11,207 nucleotides of DNA from Clostridia bacterium (GTDB taxonomy: Bacteria; Bacillota; Clostridia; Oscillospirales; CAG-272): NCBI GenBank assembly GCA_017452215.1, contig JAFTMU010000367.1:1-11207 (forward strand), given 5' to 3'. Below, piece by piece: positions 6,431-11,207 of this stretch. A program made the position numbers and the translations under genes. Position 1 is the stretch's first letter. The number at the start of each line of letters is the position of its first letter. The notes beneath the pieces were generated by a model that searched no databases, had not been told where the DNA came from, and saw only the letters and a list, made by a program, of their open reading frames with translations.

Positions 6431-6449
6431 CAGGCTCCCAAGGAGCCTG
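6431..6449 (-). terminator. GC-rich hairpin immediately after the pseudouridine synthase stop
   Basis: CAGGCTCC (6431-6438) and GGAGCCTG (6442-6449) form a perfect 8-bp stem around a three-base loop, two bases beyond the minus-strand stop codon. No T-run follows, so it may stabilise the mRNA end or work together with the next hairpin at 6400-6419. Confidence 0.45.
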
Positions 6450-6451
6450 CT

Positions 6452-7099
6452 TTATCCCATCACGGCGTCCCACACCCCGCCCTCGGGCAGAGCGCAAAAC
6501 TCCATCGGCTTCCCCGTCACGGGATGCGAAAACGCAAGACGGGTGGAAAAAAGAGCGATGGGACATCGATCCCCCGAAGCACCGTATTTGCCGTCTCCCA
6601 CCAAAGGAAGTCCACGGGAGGCGAACTGCACCCGTATCTGATGGGTGCGCCCCGTGCGAAGGGAAATGCGCACCAGCGAGACGTTGCCAAAGGGCTCTAC
6701 GGGAGCGGTTTTTTCCACCACGTAGTCCAAAACCGCTTCCTTTACTCCGTTTCTCACCCGATCCACCACAAAGGTCTTGTTCCTTCTGCGATCGTGGAAT
6801 AACAGATCGGTCAGCGTGCCACAGACCTCCACGGGAACGCCGTGCACCACCGCAAGATATTCCTTACGTAGCGTCCTTTGCTGTACACATCGGGAGAGCG
6901 CCGCCGCAGCGGCAGGCGTTTTGGCATAGACCATTACACCGCCCACCCCACGGTCCAGGCGGTGCACCACGCCAATATAACCGCCGTTTTCTTTTGCCAA
7001 AGCATCGGCAAATCCGTTCCCCTCGGGGGTCGTTTCCGAGAGCGCATCGGAAGGCTTGATGCAAACGATAATATCCTTGTCCTCATGTAAAATTTTCAT
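6452..7099 (-). CDS. RluA-family RNA pseudouridine synthase, short form
   Basis: Converts specific uridines in rRNA or tRNA to pseudouridine. The 215-aa protein is a bare catalytic domain without the N-terminal S4 domain that RluD/RluC carry. It holds the family signature VHRLDRGVGGVMVYAKT (45-61) with catalytic D49, QRTLRKEYLAVVHG (74-87), and the RNA-binding RTGRTHQIRVQ motif (148-158) followed by PLVGDGKYG (165-173). The target position cannot be deduced. The ATG at 7099-7097 is preferred over the in-frame GTG one codon earlier because AAAGGAC then lies at a normal distance. The gene diverges from the biotin ligase with 38 bp between the starts, and a TTGACA on the minus strand lies inside codons 2-4 of that gene (7147-7142) as a possible -35 element. 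Confidence 0.9.
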   Translation of the reverse strand: MKILHEDKDIIVCIKPSDALSETTPEGNGFADALAKENGGYIGVVHRLDRGVGGVMVYAKTPAAAAALSRCVQQRTLRKEYLAVVHGVPVEVCGTLTDLLFHDRRRNKTFVVDRVRNGVKEAVLDYVVEKTAPVEPFGNVSLVRISLRTGRTHQIRVQFASRGLPLVGDGKYGASGDRCPIALFSTRLAFSHPVTGKPMEFCALPEGGVWDAVMG

Positions 7100-7137
7100 C
7101 ACGTATGTCCTTTATTTATCTTTTTCAGGGGTTTTGA

Positions 7138-7929
7138 ATGATGTCAACGCAACAGTCACAATTTGTAAGCTCGTCGCAACGCTATCTCGCCGAGACGATA
7201 GGGAAGCAGTATCCCAACCTTTCCATCCGTGTGTTTGACGAGATCGATTCCACCAATAATGAAGCCAAGCGCATGGTTGCCGACGGTTTTTCGGGCACGT
7301 GCCTTTTGCTTGCCGACCGCCAAAGCGGCGGCAGAGGACGCATGGGGCGCAGCTTCTATTCTCCGGGACAAACGGGAGCGTATTTCAGCATCCTGTATCC
7401 TGCAAGTACTGCGCTCGATACCGCCGTTACCGTCACGGCGGCGGCATCCGTTGCCGTTCTGCGGGCGATCCAAGCCCTTACGGGGATCCAAACACAGATC
7501 AAATGGGTGAACGACCTGTATCTTGGTGAGAGAAAGATCTCGGGGATCCTGACCGAAGCGCTTACCACTGCCGAGGGTACCTACGTGATCGTGGGCATCG
7601 GCGTCAATCTTTCCACCGATTCCTTCCCCGGGGAGCTCTCGGGTATTGCAGGCTCTCTTGATGCCCCCACTGTCACGGCGGCGGAGATGGCAGCAGAAGC
7701 CTTCCGTCAGCTCTATCCCTTCCTGCTCGATCCTGCTGATCGCACTTGGCTTGGGGAATACCGCAGCTGCTCCCGAGTCCTTGGGAGAGAGGTGCAGTGG
7801 AGCGACAGCAACGGGACCCACGAGGGCAAAGCCGTGGGGATCGACGACGAGGGGGCACTTTTGGTAGAGATGCCAAACGGCTTCCAAACTCGCCTGTTCA
7901 GCGGCGAAATTTCCGTAAAAAGCAAATAA
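7138..7929 (+). CDS. birA: Biotin-[acetyl-CoA-carboxylase] ligase, monofunctional
   Basis: Activates biotin with ATP to biotinyl-AMP and attaches it to the lysine of biotin carboxyl carrier domains, as in acetyl-CoA carboxylase or decarboxylase pumps. The 263-aa protein begins almost directly with the catalytic domain: FDEIDSTNNEAKRM (33-46), the biotinyl-AMP loop GGRGRMGRSF (64-73), KWVNDLY (122-128), KISGILTE (133-140) and VGIGVNLS (152-159). A C-terminal SH3-like piece follows (GREVQW to FSGEISVKSK). There is no N-terminal winged-helix domain, so this form should not act as a biotin repressor by itself. AGGGG at 7127-7131 gives a good ribosome site for the ATG at 7138; a second in-frame ATG follows directly. 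Its promoter must lie within the divergent gene or the 38-bp gap. Confidence 0.93.
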   Translation: MMSTQQSQFVSSSQRYLAETIGKQYPNLSIRVFDEIDSTNNEAKRMVADGFSGTCLLLADRQSGGRGRMGRSFYSPGQTGAYFSILYPASTALDTAVTVTAAASVAVLRAIQALTGIQTQIKWVNDLYLGERKISGILTEALTTAEGTYVIVGIGVNLSTDSFPGELSGIAGSLDAPTVTAAEMAAEAFRQLYPFLLDPADRTWLGEYRSCSRVLGREVQWSDSNGTHEGKAVGIDDEGALLVEMPNGFQTRLFSGEISVKSK

Positions 7930-7950
7930 TTTTAAAATTAGAATTATTCT
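7927..7950. repeat. Two overlapping palindromes at the end of the biotin ligase gene
   Basis: TAATTTTAAAATTA (7927-7940) is a perfect palindrome beginning at the stop codon, and AGAATTATTCT (7940-7950) is a second one sharing its last base. They may be a weak terminator or an operator ahead of the iron-sulfur operon. The rest of 7951-8073 shows only AT-rich sequence with TTGCA/TGCAA (7953-7957, 7965-7969). Confidence 0.4.
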
Positions 7951-8073
7951 TATTGCATATTTTCTGCAAAACAGTCAAAAAAGTGACAAAACCAATCGTT
8001 TTTCATTATAACACGAAAATATTGCTCTCGGCGTGCGTTCACAGAAAGTTAACATCAAAATCCATGCGCCGTC

Positions 8074-8102
8074 TTGCAATTCTGTCGGAAAAAGGATAAA
8101 AT
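8074..8102 (+). promoter_or_regulatory. Sigma-A-type promoter of the sufCB-like operon
   Basis: TTGCAA (8074-8079) and TAAAAT (8097-8102) are separated by exactly 17 bases, about 30 nt upstream of the SufC start codon, leaving a short leader. No clear operator overlaps the core promoter. Confidence 0.65.
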
Positions 8103-8135
8103 AGTAGAAGCGAATACAACCATAAAGGAAGAACC

Positions 8136-8852
8136 ATGTTAGAATTTAAAAACGTCTCATATCAAACAGATGACGGAAAGGAGATCCTCCGAAACGTCAG
8201 CTTAAAGATCAACGATCGCTTCGTGGCAGTCACAGGCCCGAACGGCAGCGGCAAGTCCACCATGGCGAAATTGATCGCAGGAATCTATCTGCCCACCTCG
8301 GGGCAGATCCTTTTGGATGGCGAGGACATTACCAATCTTTCCATCACCGAGCGTGCCAACAAGGGCATCAGCTTTGCGTTTCAACAGCCCGTGCGCTTTA
8401 AGGGCATCACGGTCAAGGAGCTGATCTCCATTGCCGCAGGCAAGAGCATCTCTGTCTCGGACGCTTGTCAGTATCTGGCAGAGGTAGGACTTTGCGCCAA
8501 GGATTACATCAACCGTGAGGTGGATGCATCTCTGTCGGGAGGCGAGCTCAAGCGCATCGAGATTGCAATGATCAATGCACGTGGTACAAAACTGTCGGTT
8601 TTTGACGAGCCCGAGGCGGGAATCGATCTGTGGAGCTTCAATAACCTCATACAGGTGTTCCGCAGCATGTACGAGCGCACCAAGGGAACGATCCTGATCA
8701 TCTCGCACCAGGAGCGCATTTTGGATATCGCAGATAAGATCATCGTTATCGCAGGCGGCACCGTGTCGGCGTACGGAACCAAAAACGAGATCCTGCCCGA
8801 GCTTCTCGGCGCACAGATCGGATGCCGTTTTTTGGAGGGGGTGCAGAAGTAA
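8136..8852 (+). CDS. sufC: SufC-like ABC ATPase of a minimal iron-sulfur assembly system
   Basis: Cytoplasmic ABC-type ATPase that powers conformational change of the SufB/D scaffold during Fe-S cluster assembly. The 238-aa protein has Walker A GPNGSGKS (34-41), Q-loop FQQP (82-85), signature LSGGELKR (133-140), Walker B KLSVFDEPEAGID (152-164) and switch H191. FDEPEAGID in place of the transporter LDEPTSGLD is typical of the SufC group, and no membrane partner is encoded nearby. AAAGGAAG precedes the ATG. Its TAA overlaps the ATG of the next gene by one base (8852), implying coupled translation with its scaffold partner. Together they match the two-gene SMS-type minimal SUF layout described for anaerobes; that label is from family knowledge. 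Confidence 0.92.
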   Translation: MLEFKNVSYQTDDGKEILRNVSLKINDRFVAVTGPNGSGKSTMAKLIAGIYLPTSGQILLDGEDITNLSITERANKGISFAFQQPVRFKGITVKELISIAAGKSISVSDACQYLAEVGLCAKDYINREVDASLSGGELKRIEIAMINARGTKLSVFDEPEAGIDLWSFNNLIQVFRSMYERTKGTILIISHQERILDIADKIIVIAGGTVSAYGTKNEILPELLGAQIGCRFLEGVQK

Positions 8853-9769
8853 TGGATGCAATTCAAAAAACACTGCTTGAGCAGGTGGCAGACCTGCACG
8901 ACGTTCCCCAGGGCGCTTATTCCTTGCGCATTAACGGCAATCTGCAAGGCAAAAACGATTCCCAAAACATCACCATTGTAAAAAAAGAGGATAAGCCCGG
9001 CATTGACATTTACGTCAAGGCGGGCACCAAAAACGAGAGTCTGCACATTCCCGTTCTGCTTTCCCAATCGGGCATTAAGGAGCTGGTGTATAACGATTTC
9101 CATATCGGCGCCGATTGTGATATCACCATCGTGGCAGGCTGCGGAATCCATAACGCCGGCTCTTTGGAAAGTGAGCACAGCGGCATCCACTCCTTCTATT
9201 TGGAGGAGAGCGCCCGTGTCAAGTATGTGGAAAAGCACTACGGCAGCGGCGAGGGAACAGGCAAAAACGTCATGAATCCCACCACGTATGCGCATTTGGG
9301 CAAGAATAGCTACATGGAAATGGAAACGGCGCAGATCAAGGGCGTTGATTCCACCAAAAGAGATACCAAGGCTGTTTTGGAGGACGGCGCCACTTTGATT
9401 GTGAAGGAAAAGATCATGACCCACGGCACGCAGTTTGCCGAAACTAATTTCACGGTGGATCTCAACGGCGAGGATTGCGGCACTCACGTCATCTCCCGCT
9501 CGGTGGCAAAGGACCAAAGCCGTCAGAGCTTCCTCTCTCACGTCAACGGTAATAATAAGTGCTCGGGACACACCGAGTGCGACGCCATCATCATGGATGA
9601 AGCCTCCGTCACGGCGCTCCCGCAGATCGAAGCCAACCACGTGGATGCTTCTCTCATTCACGAGGCTGCCATTGGAAAAATCGCAGGTGAGCAGCTCATC
9701 AAGCTCATGACCCTGGGACTTTCCGAAAAGGAAGCCGAGGAGCACATCGTCAACGGATTTTTAAAGTAA
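8852..9769 (+). CDS. sufB: SufB/SufD-like Fe-S scaffold protein (SmsB-type)
   Basis: Scaffold on which Fe-S clusters are built, working as a complex with the adjacent SufC-like ATPase. It has 305 aa, shorter than classical SufB (about 470-495) because the N-terminal region is reduced; the beta-helix core and helical C-terminus remain. The end is diagnostic: IEANHVDASLIHEAAIGKIAG.. and LMTLGLSEKEAEEHIVNGFLK, where HEA gives E271, equivalent to the essential SufB glutamate. By my manual alignment the position of the catalytic SufB cysteine (C405 in E. coli) is alanine or serine here (around 251-252), while TECDAI keeps an upstream cysteine (C243) and C237 lies nearby. The start at 8852, not the in-frame ATG at 8822, follows from GGAGGGG at 8834-8840 and the TAATG junction. 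A strong terminator closes the operon, so no suf partner follows. Confidence 0.9.
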   Translation: MDAIQKTLLEQVADLHDVPQGAYSLRINGNLQGKNDSQNITIVKKEDKPGIDIYVKAGTKNESLHIPVLLSQSGIKELVYNDFHIGADCDITIVAGCGIHNAGSLESEHSGIHSFYLEESARVKYVEKHYGSGEGTGKNVMNPTTYAHLGKNSYMEMETAQIKGVDSTKRDTKAVLEDGATLIVKEKIMTHGTQFAETNFTVDLNGEDCGTHVISRSVAKDQSRQSFLSHVNGNNKCSGHTECDAIIMDEASVTALPQIEANHVDASLIHEAAIGKIAGEQLIKLMTLGLSEKEAEEHIVNGFLK

Positions 9770-9782
9770 ACCCACTTTTGCG

Positions 9783-9826
9783 GGGGCTGTCTCAAATTGC
9801 AAATTTGAGACAGCCCCTCTTTTTTT
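9783..9826 (+). terminator. Strong rho-independent terminator of the sufCB-like operon
   Basis: A perfect 16-bp stem (9783-9798 with 9802-9817, arms beginning GGGGCTGTCTC and ending GAGACAGCCCC) surrounds a three-base loop and is followed by TCTTTTTTT. The GGGGCTGTCTC/GAGACAGCCCC pair resembles a terminator-like repeat I recall from clostridial genomes. Confidence 0.9.
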
Positions 9827-10013
9827 ATCCAAAGCCTGTAAAAACATGGAAAACATGGGCTTATGTTTCAAATTCAGTTAAAATTCGGAAGGTCAAAGTA
9901 CCCAAGGAGCGCTTCATTTGGGTGTAGAAAATCGAGGCGAAAAATTGTGCATTTTGTCCAAAACGCCACCCCTTGTTTTGATCACTTTGAAAAAAATCAA
10001 GGCATAAAAAAAT

Positions 10014-10030
10014 AGTAAATAAAATTTACT
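10014..10030. promoter_or_regulatory. Palindrome 1, operator-like
   Basis: AGTAAAT-AAA-ATTTACT, a perfect 7-bp inverted repeat. Its core GTAAATAAAATTTAC is the exact reverse complement of the element at 10120-10134. A-runs before and T-runs after it mean a bidirectional terminator is an alternative reading. Confidence 0.45.
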
Positions 10031-10045
10031 TTTTTAGAATTTTTC

Positions 10046-10084
10046 AAAAAACGAACAAAAAACAGACAAAAAAGTGCACAAAAA
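10046..10084. other. Phased A-tracts, likely intrinsically curved DNA
   Basis: Four A-runs of 6, 6, 6 and 5 bases start at 10046, 10057, 10068 and 10080, that is every 11-12 bp, separated by short mixed spacers. A-tracts in helical phase are known to bend DNA. Confidence 0.6.
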
Positions 10085-10119
10085 TCGCCGATAAACGGTG
10101 TCGTTGTCCCTGAAAATGC

Positions 10120-10134
10120 GTAAATTTTATTTAC
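10120..10134. promoter_or_regulatory. Palindrome 2, operator-like
   Basis: GTAAAT-TTT-ATTTAC, the reverse complement of the core of palindrome 1. The centres (10022 and 10127) are 105 bp apart, about ten helical turns. Confidence 0.45.
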
Positions 10135-10269
10135 CTACCGTTTTTTAATGCAAAAAAGGTGAAATTTTGAAAAAAGGATTTGTAAACTTTTTTAGACAGG
10201 CGTTTGACGGATCGGTTAATTTTTGCAGATCAAGGAAAACGGGGAAGGATTTTTTTGAAAGGGTTTTGC

Positions 10270-10298
10270 TTGACAGAAAAGCGGTTTTATGGTATGAT
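10270..10298 (+). promoter_or_regulatory. Near-consensus sigma-A promoter
   Basis: TTGACA (10270-10275) and TATGAT (10293-10298) are 17 bases apart. Transcription should begin near 10305, giving a leader of about 120 nt before the secreted-protein gene. Confidence 0.85.
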
Positions 10299-10304
10299 AT
10301 TTAT

Positions 10305-10423
10305 ATGTATAAAAGGGGATAACTCTGCCCAAATCCGCCCGGGGGAGAGCTTCCCGCCCGATTTCAGGGCAACAGTCGTATAAGCGGCGGAGCAGTTCAA
10401 TTATTTTGCAGGAGGAAATGCAA
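10305..10423 (+). promoter_or_regulatory. Structured 5' leader of the secreted-protein gene
   Basis: The leader can fold into a long hairpin: TGCCCAAATC (10326-10335) pairs with GATTT (10360-10364) and GGGCA (10367-10371), leaving a two-base bulge, with an inner stem GGGGA/TTCCC (10342-10346, 10351-10355). CTCTGCC (10323-10329) could instead pair with GGCGGAG (10386-10392), one G-U included, so the two folds compete. The Shine-Dalgarno GGAGGAAA (10411-10418) is exactly the loop of a perfect 6-bp hairpin, TTTGCA/TGCAAA (10405-10410, 10419-10424). I match it to no known riboswitch class. Confidence 0.5.
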
Positions 10424-11207
10424 ATGAAAAACAACATTTTCACAAGGCTCATATCCTTGCTCTTAGCAATCATGTGTCTTGTGAGCGGTGCTGTAACGGT
10501 TGTCGGAGCAGAGGGTGCTGCCGATAATCTTACAGCCAAGTCCATCGCAGACTACAAGGAGACGCTGAACACGATTTCCTACAAGGACTACCAGGCGTTG
10601 TATTTTGCCAACGCTGCTACGGCCCAAAAGGAATTGGCGTTTGCGCTGACGGAAAATTGGTCGTATGAAAACGACAATATCCGCATCACAGTGCAAAACG
10701 GCGATTGGAAAATGATCGTGCTTGGCAAAGCCTACGATTCTGCCGAGGCAGCAGCCGAGGATGGCTGCACCCAGCCTCTTTATACCGTATCGGCATCGGG
10801 CAGCGTCCGTGTCATTACGGAGACTTATGAGGAGCTGGCAGATGCTCTTGCGGCAAAGGACGAAAAGGGCAATGCAAAATACGACAAGGAAGATCTTGCC
10901 TACGTCACCGAGGATTACGACGGTGACAAGGCGATCTACACTCCGGGCAGAGGCAAAACGGTCTGGACGTTGGATTTCAAGGAGCATGGAGTTGATAAGG
11001 CGACGCTGTTCAGCATCGGCTTGCAATATTATCCCGTTGTTGCGAAATCCACGTCGGTGGAGCGTGAGTTCCTGATCAACGGTCAGGTTCCGTTCTCCGA
11101 GAGCCGCTCGCTCACCCTCTCGAAGGTGTGGTCCACCTATCAGCAGGGCAGTGTCAACGATGGCGAGAAGACCAATTTGATCGAATTGTCCTGTACGTAT
11201 TACCTTG
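10424..11207 (+). CDS. Secreted protein, N-terminal part (possible extracellular solute-binding protein)
   Basis: Open reading frame of 261 codons still open at the window end. It begins with a clear signal peptide: basic MKNNIFTR, hydrophobic core LISLLLAIMCLVSGAVTVV and a likely cut after GA at residue 29; there is no lipobox, so it should be released or held otherwise. The mature part is acidic and Ala-rich. The segment VEREFLINGQVPFSESRSLTLSKVW (212-236) resembles what I recall from large clostridial extracellular solute-binding proteins, in which a similar phrase precedes the sugar-binding region; this is a weak identification from memory. The ATG at 10424 is preferred to the one at 10418, which is only two bases from the Shine-Dalgarno. 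The strong promoter and long leader suggest high or regulated expression. Confidence 0.75.
   Translation, partial: MKNNIFTRLISLLLAIMCLVSGAVTVVGAEGAADNLTAKSIADYKETLNTISYKDYQALYFANAATAQKELAFALTENWSYENDNIRITVQNGDWKMIVLGKAYDSAEAAAEDGCTQPLYTVSASGSVRVITETYEELADALAAKDEKGNAKYDKEDLAYVTEDYDGDKAIYTPGRGKTVWTLDFKEHGVDKATLFSIGLQYYPVVAKSTSVEREFLINGQVPFSESRSLTLSKVWSTYQQGSVNDGEKTNLIELSCTYYL

Larger units (their letters stand above)
9827..10269. other. Long AT-rich intergenic control region
   Basis: No coding region can be supported here. Contents: a tandem AAAACATGG repeated twice (9841-9858), poly-A and poly-T runs throughout, two related palindromes (10014-10030 and 10120-10134), phased A-tracts (10046-10084), and ACTTTTTTAGA twice (10028-10038 and 10186-10196). 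It ends at the promoter of the secreted-protein gene. Confidence 0.7.

Noticed and set aside
7156..7887. Antisense reading frame (243 aa) opposite the biotin ligase
   Set aside because: It lies within a clear birA gene, and its sequence, rich in Arg, Gly and His, has no recognisable motif.
8822..8851. Earlier ATG for the SufB-like scaffold
   Set aside because: It would overlap the SufC-like gene by 31 bases; the TAATG junction at 8850-8854 with GGAGGGG upstream is the usual coupled start.
8504..9745. Long antisense reading frame (413 aa) opposite the sufCB-like genes
   Set aside because: It crosses two strongly supported genes, has no domain sense or ribosome site, and such mirror frames are common opposite GC-biased codons.
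10046..10084. A-tract repeats as a CRISPR-like or minisatellite array
   Set aside because: Units are only 11-12 bp, A-dominated and without unique spacers, so phased A-tracts are the simpler reading.
10305..10423. Leader as a known riboswitch (c-di-GMP I/II, ydaO, fluoride, ZTP)
   Set aside because: I could not find the conserved core bases of any of these classes.
10463..11026. Antisense reading frame (187 aa) opposite the secreted protein
   Set aside because: The plus strand has promoter, ribosome site and signal peptide, so the reverse frame is a shadow.

Overview
The window reads as chromosomal DNA of an anaerobic Clostridia-type Firmicute, probably a gut lineage. The grounds are AAGGAG-type ribosome binding sites, a flavodoxin/bacterial-ferredoxin fusion typical of strict anaerobes, a two-gene SufC/SufB-type iron-sulfur module with no SufS, SufU or SufD beside it, and clostridial-looking terminators and intergenic repeats. 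This assignment is inference. No rRNA, tRNA, CRISPR array, transposase or phage gene was seen.

Layout. (1) 7-2074: an overlapping pair, a PP-loop (N-type) ATP pyrophosphatase with extra cysteine motifs, then a flavodoxin plus 2[4Fe-4S] ferredoxin protein. (2) 2155-4690: four small accessory genes, namely a two-helix membrane protein, an isoprenylcysteine-carboxyl-methyltransferase-like membrane methyltransferase, a short beta-rich protein, and a zinc-ribbon/one-helix/extracytoplasmic protein. (3) 4748-6071: an aminoglycoside 3'-phosphotransferase-like kinase followed by a GNAT acetyltransferase. (4) 6072-6451: noncoding, a chain of perfect hairpins between two 17-bp direct repeats that also act as hairpins. 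(5) 6452-7929: a divergent pair, a short RluA-type pseudouridine synthase (minus) and a monofunctional biotin-protein ligase (plus), only 38 bp apart. (6) 8074-9826: promoter, SufC-like ATPase, SufB/D-like scaffold and a strong terminator, a self-contained transcription unit. (7) 9827-10423: long AT-rich control region with two mirror-image palindromes around phased A-tracts, a near-consensus promoter and a foldable leader whose Shine-Dalgarno sits in a hairpin loop. (8) 10424-end: the N-terminal part of a secreted protein, cut by the window edge.

Functional links. The SufC/SufB pair is the clearest machine in the window, and it could supply clusters to proteins such as the ferredoxin at 1391-2074. 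The first gene pair suggests ATP-driven adenylation coupled to low-potential electron transfer, for example thiolation or amidation chemistry, with unknown substrate. The best candidates for undescribed biology are that pair, the hairpin chain at 6150-6303, and the control region and leader at 10014-10424.
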